From Brevibacterium album DSM 18261 (lineage in GTDB: Bacteria > Actinomycetota > Actinomycetes > Actinomycetales > Brevibacteriaceae): 64,000 bases of DNA. Numbering within the stretch: the stretch's first letter is position 1; the number at the start of each line of letters is the position of its first letter. The stretch lies in NCBI RefSeq assembly GCF_000426445.1, contig NZ_AUFJ01000009.1:855156-919155 (forward strand), given 5' to 3'. The position numbers and the translations under genes were made by a program. The notes beneath the pieces are model-generated. The model made no database searches and had not been told where the DNA came from. It saw only the letters and a list, made by a program, of their open reading frames with translations. Of this stretch, positions 9,901-17,621 are shown one piece after another.

Positions 9901-10106
9901 GCGGAGACGACGACGGCTCCACGGACGATGACCAGGATCGCGGCGGCGACAGCGGCCATGACGGCGGCAACGATGACGGTGGCGACAGCCTGCCCCGCAC
10001 CGGCACGGAGACGACCTGCGCGGCAATCGCCGCAGGCCTTCTCCTGGCCGTCGGCACAAGCGCTGTGCTCCTGGCACGGCGCAAGGTGTCCGCAGCCGGG
10101 GAATGA
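6909..10106 (+). CDS. Large LPxTG surface protein: three choice-of-anchor M domains, FN3 domain and Pro/Glu/Ser stalk
   Basis: 1065 residues if the TTG at 6909 is used; TTG 6924 is an alternative, as no ATG fits. A long signal peptide ends near AAADT (54). Then: anchor-M-like domain 1 (about 70-265), fibronectin type III (about 283-370), anchor-M domain 2 (374-605, beginning IRVIDDGHIDAI, signature HEHYSWDF near 537), domain 3 (610-800), an EPSEEP/GEPSEDP stalk (803-877) encoded by 48-base DNA repeats, an Ig-like domain (880-980), LPRTG near 1027, and a helix with a basic tail. The signature histidine is replaced in domains 1 and 3, so not all domains may bind the same ligand. It is the longest member of the surface set and probably projects it from the wall. 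Confidence 0.8.
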   Translation: MGLRRLNRRTGATTGAHHRSPARIAARLRSALSLGALSALLGGGMLTAAPAAADTVQEGPSVYYHAALPSGEWQVTSARSANGLSNRGIQLRVGSQDVDAIPESEEHAWLGPAGELRWRTSNYEYDPDAADRTITSISTRTVRSNHLSEENQNIRFSLSNITAPGTFALYEAVPPADGTAGEPGELFRWGTGTQRDGSPQTSEQSHDLEPRLRPLGEASFGASGMYCFDLTAEATLADDTPVTDTETMRIAVGDEVAADAACGTATNETPKIPEAPDTPDAPAAPAATVEGDGVAVSWEAPDNDGGSPITGYSVTLSDQNRGTFTEEVDGETKHAAFEDVPAGHYRARVIAKNDNGESEPSPWSEEVAVGEPIRVIDDGHIDAIAPQLDTDEATGELSLALRAHHDSFDWLDWDQFVLYSDNVIQKTLPEEFTPDSDWSFIGEPGQTIWESPYGRIPSAPWVGLSTEDTSIRENLDRGQRIDVRIEGVTGHGGGPAPGEFALDNVRSARSGSDRNGVGLIGATKEGLPSAYQTSPGNHEHYSWDFTQPGVYCLAVAIETEVNGERQTAREQLTHVVGETVDPATVTPCGTKAEYPEVGTPQSVDPQSPGEDPFAFEGGFGNVALELEDGTLTSTLLHNDSYRNTLPEHHSLEDVVFRAEQLGNEEDYVFGRPSFLSDLDRDSAPYLSWSAFGAAKDQLDGDIAWTVDGVRGPGELQVAESMKGVRETVLDTSEGGDTQTSIWPGAEMLDTRWAVTHPGKYCIDMSWTARTKDHGEVSTSQTITVVADGEGFEHDAETLTRTCADEDGPSEEPSEEPSEEPTGEPSEDPSGDPSEEPTGEPSEDPSGDPSEEPTGEPSEDPSDRPSEEPSDDAPAEPALSISPEEIGITEFLDQEQGVTLSVSGLEPGSPVEFDIAPASDQEVEPSTLPGEANEDGIASAVVYGISAADAENYLGEYTVDATIDDTEGTAAQAAANDLSGSFTVVADGVAPDGDAPDGGGDDDGSTDDDQDRGGDSGHDGGNDDGGDSLPRTGTETTCAAIAAGLLLAVGTSAVLLARRKVSAAGE
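9363..9506 (+). repeat. Three tandem 48-base repeats within the surface-protein stalk
   Basis: Units start at 9363, 9411 and 9459; the first two differ at only two bases and the third is diverged in its second half. Each encodes 16 residues of the Glu/Pro/Ser stalk, so slippage would change stalk length in frame. Confidence 0.85.
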
Positions 10107-10162
10107 CCACCACGATGACAGAGCACACCGCACGGTGAGCCGCTGACCATCAACCGAAGAAG

Positions 10163-10203
10163 CAGAGGCCCGCTGCGCTCATGAGAAGCGCAGCGGGCCT
10201 CTG
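10163..10203 (+). terminator. Intrinsic terminator hairpin
   Basis: CAGAGGCCCGCTGCGCT pairs perfectly with AGCGCAGCGGGCCTCTG across a 7-base loop; it ends the surface-protein gene. Confidence 0.85.
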
Positions 10204-10267
10204 TGTGCACATGCATCCCTCACGCCTGACGCGGGGCACAGCTGGAGTGGGAAGACGGAGGTGCATC

Positions 10268-10441
10268 ATGACGGCCCAGATCCCAGACCGGATCCGCGTA
10301 CGAACCGCTCACGGCCACGTCGAGGTCGACGGCCTCAGCAAAGAAGACGTGGAGTTCACAGAGACGAACGTCAAGCGTGCCAGCAAGGCAGCCGAAAGGT
10401 ACGCCGCCGTACTCCGAGAGGTCCAGGACAGCGCCACATGA
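10268..10441 (+). CDS. Small hypothetical protein
   Basis: 57 residues, soluble, charged, without cysteine. GGAGGT about 8 bases before the ATG supports translation. The middle (VEVDGLSKEDVEFTETNVKR) and the helical C-terminus suggest a small folded domain, but I recognise no family. It lies between the surface-protein terminator and the convergent MFS gene, whose stop is 12 bases away. Confidence 0.5.
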   Translation: MTAQIPDRIRVRTAHGHVEVDGLSKEDVEFTETNVKRASKAAERYAAVLREVQDSAT

Positions 10442-10453
10442 GCAGACTGCGCC

Positions 10454-12139
10454 TCAGCCTGCCGCCCTGCGATCCGCGCGCCCCTGCGCCGTCCTCACGA
10501 TGAGCACCGCAGAGACCACCGGCAGCGCCGCCAGGAACACCCACGCCGGCAATGAACCGGCCGCACCGTCGCCCATGAGTCGGCCGGCCACGACATTGCC
10601 CACCAGCACCCCGATGCCGCCCACCGTCGAGAGCAGCCCGAAATACGCGCCTGTGGGACGATCCCCGGCAAACCGGGGGACGACGCTGAGCGCAGTGGGA
10701 TTGGCGATGAGATGGCCCAGCGTGAGGAACCCCACGGCCAGGAACACCGTCAGGATGTGCCAGCTCTCGAACATGCCAGCAAGCGCCTCGAGCGGCCCGA
10801 AACCGCCGAGGCCGCCCGGAGCTTCCGGCCCTCCCGCACCGCCCGGCTCCCCGGAGCCACCCGGACCCAGCAGCGCACTCACGGCCAGGACCCCGAAGGC
10901 GAGCGCACTGGCCGCATAGCCGCAGCGCAGCGCGACACCCGGCCGCGTCCGCGCGAACAGCCGGGCCACAGGCAGCTGCAGCACCAGGGTCAGCACCGAG
11001 ACCACGGCGAACATCAGCCCGATCTCGGCCGCCCCACCGCCGGCGCGCCGCAGCTCGAGCGGGATCGTGAGATACAGCTGGTTGTACGCGATGAGGTCCA
11101 CGGCGTGCAGTCCCGCGAAGGCGAGGAACCGCCGGTCCGAGACCACTCCCCCGCGACGCGCGCTCGAGGCCGCTCCCCCGCGACGGCGGCCCACAGCCTC
11201 GGCCGCGGGCGCCTCACCTCCGGGCTCCGTCGCGGCCGCCTCACCTCCGGGCTCCGCCGCAGCGGCCTCATCCCCATGCTCCGCCGCAGCGGCCCCGCTT
11301 CTGCGAGCTCCCCACCCTGCGGATGACTCGATGCGCCGCCGCCCCTGCCGGACGGGCCTCCCCGGCAGCGCGATCCAGAGGAAGACCGCGATGAGCACGA
11401 ACAGACCGGCGCCCCCGGCGGCGACGACGGCGAAGCCCCAGCCCAGCAGCGCCGCCCCCAGCAGCGGCCCCAGCACGGCGCCCATCTCGCCGGCCAGCCC
11501 GAGCCAGGCGAAGAGCGTGGCCCGAGGCGCCCTCGGCCCGCGCCCGCCCGCTCCGCCTGCCGGCCGCGCATCGGCCCCGGCATCAGCACCCACACACGAT
11601 CCCGCCGCGGCCCCGCCGCGCAGCGCCTCGGCCTGAGCCACCAGCGTATTCACCCCCGGGGAGAACAGCGCGCCGCCGAGTCCGGTGAGCACGGTGCCCA
11701 CCAGGAACAGCCACAGCTGCGGCACCTCCGTCCACAGCGAACCGGCCAGCGAGAGGAAGCCCGTGATCCGCACCGCACACCCGGCGAGGATCACCGACCG
11801 CGCACCCCAGCGGTCCGCCAGCACGCCGCCCAGGAGGAACAGCCCCTGCTGAGCCGCGGTGCGCACGCCCAGGACCACGCCCACAGCCGCACCGCCCAGG
11901 GCGAAGTCCTCGGAGAGCACGACGGCGAGGAACGGCACCACGGCGTAGAAGCCCACATTGAAGAGGAGCTGCGTGCCCAGCAGCACGGGCACCCGCGGCG
12001 CACGGCGCAGGCTCCCGGCCCCGCCGATCCCCGAACCCGCCGCCGAACCCGCCGCGCGGCCGGCGCTCCGCCCAGAAGACCCCTCGGAGTTCTCCCCCGC
12101 ACGACATATGCATGCTTGCGCACGCTTAAAGCGATTCAT
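10454..12139 (-). CDS. MFS efflux transporter, divergent to Opp-type importer
   Basis: 561 residues with about 12 hydrophobic segments and the MFS loop 2-3 pattern (LADRWGARSV). The start at 12139 has GAGGA seven bases upstream. The central cytoplasmic loop is enlarged by an Ala/Glu/Gly-rich low-complexity insert (about 270-320) and a Gly/Pro-rich insert lies near 430. It resembles multidrug/siderophore exporters. Only 14 bases separate its start from the divergent ABC importer, an arrangement like metallophore export/import divergons (CntE with CntABCDF); no metallophore biosynthetic gene is adjacent. The role in metallophore export is inference from context. Confidence 0.7.
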   Translation of the reverse strand: MNRFKRAQACICRAGENSEGSSGRSAGRAAGSAAGSGIGGAGSLRRAPRVPVLLGTQLLFNVGFYAVVPFLAVVLSEDFALGGAAVGVVLGVRTAAQQGLFLLGGVLADRWGARSVILAGCAVRITGFLSLAGSLWTEVPQLWLFLVGTVLTGLGGALFSPGVNTLVAQAEALRGGAAAGSCVGADAGADARPAGGAGGRGPRAPRATLFAWLGLAGEMGAVLGPLLGAALLGWGFAVVAAGGAGLFVLIAVFLWIALPGRPVRQGRRRIESSAGWGARRSGAAAAEHGDEAAAAEPGGEAAATEPGGEAPAAEAVGRRRGGAASSARRGGVVSDRRFLAFAGLHAVDLIAYNQLYLTIPLELRRAGGGAAEIGLMFAVVSVLTLVLQLPVARLFARTRPGVALRCGYAASALAFGVLAVSALLGPGGSGEPGGAGGPEAPGGLGGFGPLEALAGMFESWHILTVFLAVGFLTLGHLIANPTALSVVPRFAGDRPTGAYFGLLSTVGGIGVLVGNVVAGRLMGDGAAGSLPAWVFLAALPVVSAVLIVRTAQGRADRRAAG

Positions 12140-12154
12140 TATCGTTCCTCATTA
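12116..12154 (+). promoter_or_regulatory. Promoter of the Opp-type operon, probably leaderless, with weak Zur-like half-site
   Basis: TTGCGC (12116-12121), 18-base spacer, TATCGT (12140-12145), then the ATG at 12154 with no Shine-Dalgarno, so the transcript may start at the AUG. AGCGATTCATTATCG (12130-12144) overlaps the -10 and matches the best box at 9 of 15 positions, with a good right half (TATCG). Confidence 0.4.
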
Positions 12155-12873
12155 TGCTCGAAGCTACCACTCCTGAGGCGCTCCTCTCGCTCCGCGATGT
12201 CGTGATCACCGCGGATGCGGACGGCCGCACTCTCCTCGACGTCCCGTCCCTCGATCTCCTGCCGGGCGAGCGCGTGGCCGTCACGGGCCCCTCGGGCAGC
12301 GGCAAGTCCCTCCTGCTCAACACCATCACCGGGCGCTGGCCGGTGGGAGTGACGTTCGACGGCACCCGCACGACCGCCCTCACCCGCATCGGCTTCGTCC
12401 CGCAGCGCGGCCTCGACGCCCTCCACCCCCTCCTGCCGCTGGGCCGGCAGCTCAACCGGGTCTCCGGCGCCGACCCCGCCCGGGTCGCCGAGGTGCTGGA
12501 TGCCGTGGGCCTGCAGGACCCCGAACTGCGCCGCCGCAGGCCCACGGAGCTCTCCGGCGGCCAGGCCCAGCGTGCGGCGGTCGCACTGGCGGCCCTGACG
12601 GACGCCCCGCTCGTCCTCGCCGATGAGCCCACCAGCGCCCTCGACCACGAATCCCGCGATCTCATGCTCCGCCTGCTCCTCGACCTGCTGGGCGAGGGCC
12701 GGACCCTCGTCGTCACCACCCACGACCCCATCGTCGCGGATGTGCTGGGCGCCCGTCGCATCGGAGTGGAGGCCGGACAGATCACCGAACAGCGCGCACC
12801 GGCGCAGGAACCGGGGAACCCGAGCGCGCACCCCACCGGAACCGCCGGTGACCACATGAGGAAGGCCGGCTGA
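12154..12873 (+). CDS. Opp/Dpp/Nik-type ABC importer ATPase, first subunit (DppD-like)
   Basis: 239 residues. Walker A GPSGSGKS (45-52), Q-loop FVPQRGL, signature LSGGQ (about 133) and Walker B VLADEPTSALD (about 155). It lacks most of the C-terminal extension of typical DppD (about 320 residues), being shorter than usual. First gene of a four-gene operon: its stop overlaps the next ATPase start (TGATG). Expected to power the fused permease at 15418. Substrate is unknown: peptide, nickel or a metal-metallophore complex are all carried by this family. Confidence 0.85.
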   Translation: MLEATTPEALLSLRDVVITADADGRTLLDVPSLDLLPGERVAVTGPSGSGKSLLLNTITGRWPVGVTFDGTRTTALTRIGFVPQRGLDALHPLLPLGRQLNRVSGADPARVAEVLDAVGLQDPELRRRRPTELSGGQAQRAAVALAALTDAPLVLADEPTSALDHESRDLMLRLLLDLLGEGRTLVVTTHDPIVADVLGARRIGVEAGQITEQRAPAQEPGNPSAHPTGTAGDHMRKAG

Positions 12874-13661
12874 TGACCGTCGCACCGGAGCTCTCGCCCG
12901 CCATCACCGTCGAGCAGGTCACCGCCGTCCACGGCTCCGGCCGGCAGGCGCGGACGACGCTCTCCCCCACCAGCCTCAGTGTCAGTCGCGGGGAGTCGGT
13001 CGCCGTGATCGGCCGCTCCGGTGCGGGCAAATCGACGCTCGCGGACGTCGTCCTCGGCCTGCGCCTGCCGGCGAGCGGATCGGTCACGGTGTGCCAGGAG
13101 CACTGGTGCTCGGCCACCCGCAGACCGGCCAAGCGCCTGCGCAGCCTGGTGCAGGGCATCCCCCAGGACCCGGTGGCCGCCTTCGTCCCGCGCTGGACCA
13201 TCCGCCGGTCGATCGAACGCGCCATCCGCAGCCTGAGCCGCAGCGCCCCCGACGGCCTCGGCGAACACCCCGCAGGCCGCGATCAGGCCCGGGAGCACGC
13301 GCGGGACGCCGAGGCCCGCATCAGCCGTGCGGCGGAGCTCGCACACCTCGAGCCCTCGCTCCTGGACAAGCGCGTCACCGAGGTCTCGGGCGGTCAGGCC
13401 CAGCGCGCGGCCATCGCGCGCGCCCTCGCCGTCAGCCCCACGGTCCTCGTCGCCGATGAACCCACGAGCGCCCTCGATCCGCGCACCTCGGCCGAGGTCT
13501 CGGCGGCACTGCTCTCCATCGTCGAGGACGAGGGCATCGCCCTGCTCCTCGTCACCCACGATCCCGAGTTCGCCGCCCGCTGCACGCGCACGGTCGAGAT
13601 CACCGCACCTGCCGGCGACCCCCTCACACCCGCGGCTCCGGCCACGGCATCGGCGGCATGA
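12873..13661 (+). CDS. Opp/Dpp/Nik-type ABC importer ATPase, second subunit (DppF-like)
   Basis: 262 residues. Walker A GRSGAGKS (about 46-53), Q-loop region VQGIPQDP, signature VSGGQAQR (about 171) and Walker B VLVADEPTSALDPR (about 190), with an H-loop THD near 230. Overlaps the first ATPase by one base, so the two are co-translated and should form the heterodimeric motor. Shorter than classic DppF (about 330 residues). Followed after 106 bases by the substrate-binding lipoprotein. Confidence 0.85.
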   Translation: MTVAPELSPAITVEQVTAVHGSGRQARTTLSPTSLSVSRGESVAVIGRSGAGKSTLADVVLGLRLPASGSVTVCQEHWCSATRRPAKRLRSLVQGIPQDPVAAFVPRWTIRRSIERAIRSLSRSAPDGLGEHPAGRDQAREHARDAEARISRAAELAHLEPSLLDKRVTEVSGGQAQRAAIARALAVSPTVLVADEPTSALDPRTSAEVSAALLSIVEDEGIALLLVTHDPEFAARCTRTVEITAPAGDPLTPAAPATASAA

Positions 13662-13767
13662 GCCCGAGGACCGCGACCGCCCACGGGCATCGTCCGCGCC
13701 TCGTCCGGCGCACCACCCGGGCCGCCACAGGCCCCCAGCTTCGCTCCATCATGAAAGGCACCACCCG

Positions 13768-15414
13768 ATGACACAGTCCCCCGTACCCGACCACCCCGCG
13801 CACGCGCCCCTGGGCGCACGCACCGGCAGCCAGGCTCGTGCAGACAGCCAGGCAGGTGCCCGCGGCCGTGCGCGCACCGGGGGGGCAGCGCGCCCCGCCC
13901 GGAACCGGCGCCGCCTGCTCGCGCTCGCTGCCGCCCCCGCCTCGCTCCTCATGCTCGCCGGCTGTTTCGGCTCACCCGGCAGCGGCGCCGAGGCCACCGA
14001 CGAGCGCATCTCCGTCGCCTTCATGCAGCCGCCCCGCTCCGGGCTCAACCCGCTCAGCGACGATGCGTTCAAGCTCTCCCGCCTGTCCACGGCCGAGACC
14101 CTCGTGGTCCTCGACGCCGACGGCAACGCGCTGCCCTCACTCGCCACCGGATGGGAGCAGGTCGACGATCACACCTGGACGTTCGCCATCCGCGAGGGCG
14201 TCACCTTCCACTCCGGTGAGACGCTGACGGCCGACCATGTGGTCAACTCCCTGCAGCACGCGATCGATGCCTCGCCCGTCCCCCGCATCCTCGACGGCAC
14301 CGATCTCACGGTCGAGGCCACCGGGGAGCAGGAGGTGACCATCACCACCCACGAGGTCGACCCGCTGCTGCCCAACCGCCTCTCCAGCCCGCAGTTGGCG
14401 ATCCTCGACGAGGCCGCCTACGGCGATGTGATCAACCCGCAGGGACACGGCACCGGCCCCTTCGAGCTCACAAATGTCAACGGCATCGTCGGCGTGACCC
14501 TGGACCGCTACGACGACTACTGGGGCGAGCCCGCCCAGGCCTCCGGCATAGACGCGCAGTTCGTCCCCGACGGCACCGCCAGGGCCGCGGCCCTGCGCAC
14601 CGGCGAGGCTGATGTCGCCGAGGCGATCCCGGTGGGCCAGGCGGCCTCGGTCGACGAGGAGCTCATCCACGAGGTGCCGATGCCGCGCACCAACACCCTC
14701 TACCTCAACTCCGAGTCCGGGCCGTTCGCGGACCCGGCGGTGCGCGCCGCCGCACGCGAGGCCATCGACCGGGCCGCGATCATCGAGTCCGTCTACGAGG
14801 GCCGCGCGGACGTCGCCGAGGGCCTGTTGGGACCCGCCGTGCCCTGGGCCGCGGACCTGCGCGAGCACGCGGACTACCAGCAGATCCTCGACGGGCGAGA
14901 GCCCCCGGCCGAGGTCGACGGCGTGAAGATCACGCTGGGCGCCTTCACGGACCGGGCGGAGCTGCCGGAGGTCGCAACGCTCCTCGAACAGCAGCTCGAG
15001 GCCGTGGGCTTCGATGTGCAGCAGGACATCCGCGAGTACCAGTACATCGAAGCAGATGCCCTCGACGGCGCGTTCGACGCCTTCATCCTCTCCCGCGCCA
15101 CCGTGCTGGACTCCGGCGATCCCGTCGCCTACTACGCCGCGGACTTCACGTGCGGCGGCGGGTTCAACCTCTCCCAGCTGTGCGATGACACCGTCGACCA
15201 GGCCATCGACACGGCGACCGCCACCCCCGCAGGCGATGAGCGGCAGCTGACCACCATGCTCGCCGAGGCGCAGATCCTGGCGACGGACTCGGCCATCCCG
15301 ATGCTCCACGAGCGGGTCATCCAGGGCGAGCAGACCAACCTGGTCGATGCCGCCCGGGACCCGCGCGAGCGCATCCTCGTCACCGCAGACACCCACCTCA
15401 CCGCCGCGGAGTGA
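13768..15414 (+). CDS. Opp/Dpp-type substrate-binding lipoprotein (SBP family 5)
   Basis: 548 residues. ATG chosen because GAAAGG lies 8-13 bases upstream; the frame is open much further but runs antisense-like through the ATPase gene. The N-terminus is long and basic (about 45 residues, low-complexity Ala/Arg/Gly), then a hydrophobic stretch and lipobox LAGC with Cys near 67. The mature protein follows the SBP_bac_5 pattern: PPRSGLNPL, the GWEQVDDHTWTF and IREGVTFHSG core, GTGPFELT. It captures the ligand for the fused permease 3 bases downstream. Ligand class cannot be read from sequence. Confidence 0.88.
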   Translation: MTQSPVPDHPAHAPLGARTGSQARADSQAGARGRARTGGAARPARNRRRLLALAAAPASLLMLAGCFGSPGSGAEATDERISVAFMQPPRSGLNPLSDDAFKLSRLSTAETLVVLDADGNALPSLATGWEQVDDHTWTFAIREGVTFHSGETLTADHVVNSLQHAIDASPVPRILDGTDLTVEATGEQEVTITTHEVDPLLPNRLSSPQLAILDEAAYGDVINPQGHGTGPFELTNVNGIVGVTLDRYDDYWGEPAQASGIDAQFVPDGTARAAALRTGEADVAEAIPVGQAASVDEELIHEVPMPRTNTLYLNSESGPFADPAVRAAAREAIDRAAIIESVYEGRADVAEGLLGPAVPWAADLREHADYQQILDGREPPAEVDGVKITLGAFTDRAELPEVATLLEQQLEAVGFDVQQDIREYQYIEADALDGAFDAFILSRATVLDSGDPVAYYAADFTCGGGFNLSQLCDDTVDQAIDTATATPAGDERQLTTMLAEAQILATDSAIPMLHERVIQGEQTNLVDAARDPRERILVTADTHLTAAE

Positions 15415-15417
15415 CCC

Positions 15418-17205
15418 ATGCTGCGCAACAGTAGCCTCCTGGGTGCGGCGTCCCGGATCGTCAGCGCAGTCGCCCTGCTGCTGATCGCCGGGGCGCTGCC
15501 CTGGCTGTCCCTGCGCGATCCCGCCGCCTCGGTGCTCCGGGCCCGCTATGCGGAGCTGGAGCCCACGCCCGAGGCGCTGGCCGCGGTCCGCGCCGAGCTC
15601 GGCCTCGAGGGTGGCCCCCTGCCCACGGCGCTGCGCTGGTGGGGCGGTCTGCTCCGCGGGGATCTGGGCGAATCGTGGATCAGCCGCGCGCCCATCGGCC
15701 CGGGCGTGTGGAACGCCCTGGGCGTCTCCGCGACGCTGACGGTGTGCGCGATCGTCGTGGCGCTCGTCATCGCCGCCGCCCTCGTGACGCCCGCGGCGCT
15801 GCGCATCCTGCGCGATAAGCCGCAGCGCGGCTCCGGTCCCGTCGGCGTGGCGCTCACCTCGCTGCCGGAGTTCCTGCTCGCCAGCGCGCTCCTCGTGGTC
15901 GTGGCGGTGCAGCTGCAGTGGCTGCCGCCCTACGGCTGGACGGGGTTCAAGACCGTCATCCTGCCCGCACTGTCGCTCGGCGTGCCCGCCGGCGGACTCC
16001 TGGGCCGCCTCCTCACAGACGCCGTGGGCGGGGTCGCGGAGGAGCGCTGGGTGAATGTGTGGCGGCTCGCCGGCGCACGTCCGGCCGTGATCCTGGGCGG
16101 GGCCCTGCGCCGGGCCGCGGCCGCTGTCATCGACCAGCTGGGCCTCGTGTTCATCGGCCTGCTGGGCGGAGCGGTGGCGGTGGAGCAGGTCTTCGCCATC
16201 CCCGGCCTCGGCCGCTACCTCCTGGGCGCTGCGAACTCCCAGGACCTGCCCGCACTGCAGGCGGGAGTCATGCTCATGGCCGTGGCGGCGGCGCTCGTGG
16301 GCATCCTCACGGGCGTGGCGCGCAGGTTCCTGCGCGGAGGCCCGCTGCCTCCCGGGGCCCTGCCGCCTCCGCCCGAGGCACGGGGCGATGGCCGGGCCGC
16401 CCGCTGGACGGCGGGGCTCGCGCTGGGCGGCCTCCTGCTGATCCTCGTCACCGGCCTGCCACGGGACCCCTACGCCATCGTCCATCCGCGCCTGTCCGCG
16501 CCGAGCATGGCGCTGCCGTTCGGTGCGGATGCCAGCGGACGGGACCTGCTCGCCCGGGTGGCCCACGGCACCATCGGCACGCTCACGCCCTCGTTCGCGA
16601 TCGTCGCCCTGGCCATCGTCATCGGTCTGCTCCTGGCGGTGCTGGGCGAGGTGGCCCGCGGCCCCGCGGAGATCGCCAACGCGACCCCGCCCATCCTCGC
16701 CGGCGTCATCATCGCCGCACTCATGGGCCCCTCCGTGGGCGGTGCCGCGCTCGCGGTGCTGTGGGTGACATGGCCGCCGCTCACCACCCACGCGGCCGCG
16801 CTCATCGACGAGGCCAGGGCCATGCCGCACATCAGATGGCTCCCGCTGGCAGGCGTCTCCCGATTCGAGATCTGGGTGCGCCACATCCTCCCGGCCACGG
16901 TGCCTCCGCTCCTGCGGCACGGCATGCTCCGCCTGCCCGGCGTCGCACTGGCGCTCGCGGCCCTGGGCTTCCTGGGGCTGGGGGCGCAGCCGCCGCTGCC
17001 GGAATGGGGGCTGCTGCTCTCCGAGGGCATCGACTATGTGGAGCGCGGACCGTGGACCACCGTGGCTCCGGCCACCGCACTCATCCTCACCTCGGTGTTC
17101 GCCGTGGCGATGGCGGGCCTGCGCAGGCGGCGCAAGGCCAGCGGCGCGCGCTCGGGCCGTCCGAGGGCGGCCGAGGCCGCGGAGGACGCCGCGCTGCCGG
17201 TGTGA
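15418..17205 (+). CDS. Fused Opp/Dpp-type ABC permease (DppB-DppC fusion)
   Basis: 595 residues, double the length of one permease. The first half (about 1-305) is DppB-like, with the EAA-loop-type stretch ERWVNVWRLAGARPAVI and the conserved VEQVFAIPGLGRYLLGAAN end. After a Pro/Gly/Arg linker (about 305-325) the second half is DppC-like, with the typical PFGADASGRDLLARV near 363, an EAA loop (DEARAMPHIRWLPLAGV) and FLGLGAQPPLPEWG. The reading frame is continuous, so this is a genuine single-chain heterodimer rather than two genes. Starts 3 bases after the binding-protein stop. Substrate unresolved. Confidence 0.86.
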   Translation: MLRNSSLLGAASRIVSAVALLLIAGALPWLSLRDPAASVLRARYAELEPTPEALAAVRAELGLEGGPLPTALRWWGGLLRGDLGESWISRAPIGPGVWNALGVSATLTVCAIVVALVIAAALVTPAALRILRDKPQRGSGPVGVALTSLPEFLLASALLVVVAVQLQWLPPYGWTGFKTVILPALSLGVPAGGLLGRLLTDAVGGVAEERWVNVWRLAGARPAVILGGALRRAAAAVIDQLGLVFIGLLGGAVAVEQVFAIPGLGRYLLGAANSQDLPALQAGVMLMAVAAALVGILTGVARRFLRGGPLPPGALPPPPEARGDGRAARWTAGLALGGLLLILVTGLPRDPYAIVHPRLSAPSMALPFGADASGRDLLARVAHGTIGTLTPSFAIVALAIVIGLLLAVLGEVARGPAEIANATPPILAGVIIAALMGPSVGGAALAVLWVTWPPLTTHAAALIDEARAMPHIRWLPLAGVSRFEIWVRHILPATVPPLLRHGMLRLPGVALALAALGFLGLGAQPPLPEWGLLLSEGIDYVERGPWTTVAPATALILTSVFAVAMAGLRRRRKASGARSGRPRAAEAAEDAALPV

Positions 17206-17312
17206 GCGCGTGCCGGAGCGGGGGCCGTGACACCGCATCCTGCCCGCCGCTCACGTGCGTCGCAGTTCTCGCGCAAGGCCTGCGCAATCGCGATGAACGC
17301 TAAACTGTGAGC

Positions 17313-17621
17313 ATGAACACGGCGGTGACCGACCACGCGATCGACCACGAGCGCCTGCGCAAGATCTGTCAGCGCTACGGAATCGCACGCCTAGACGTCT
17401 TCGGGTCCACGGCCCGCGGTGACTCAACCGGCGAGAGCGACGTCGACCTGCTGTACACGCTGGCACCTGGCGTGCGCCTTGGCTGGGAGATCGAGGATCT
17501 CGCGCAAGAACTGTCAGCGGTCCTGAACCGTCCGGTCGATCTGGTCTCACTGCGATCGGTGAACCCTCGCCTTCGCGCGCAGATCACTCAGGAAGCGCGT
17601 CCGTTCTATGCCGCAGCGTGA
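17313..17621 (+). CDS. mntA: MNT-type nucleotidyltransferase antitoxin
   Basis: 102 residues from the ATG at 17313 (GTG at 17307 is alternative). Minimal nucleotidyltransferase fold with GSTARGDSTGESDVDLL: Gly31-Ser32 plus the catalytic pair Asp43 and Asp45. In characterised HepT-MntA systems this enzyme AMPylates the HEPN toxin to silence it. A TAAACT hexamer ends 6 bases before the ATG and there is no ribosome site, so the message is probably leaderless. It overlaps the toxin gene by 14 bases. Confidence 0.85.
   Translation: MNTAVTDHAIDHERLRKICQRYGIARLDVFGSTARGDSTGESDVDLLYTLAPGVRLGWEIEDLAQELSAVLNRPVDLVSLRSVNPRLRAQITQEARPFYAAA

Noticed and set aside
15418..17205. Two permease genes broken by a missed stop or frameshift
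   Set aside because: The linker is in frame, codon usage is even and both halves retain their motifs, so a true fusion is simpler.
14137..17238. 1033-codon minus-strand open frame across the binding protein and fused permease
   Set aside because: Antisense shadow created by high G+C third positions; composition is Gly/Arg/Gln-rich without any domain, while the plus-strand genes have clear motifs.
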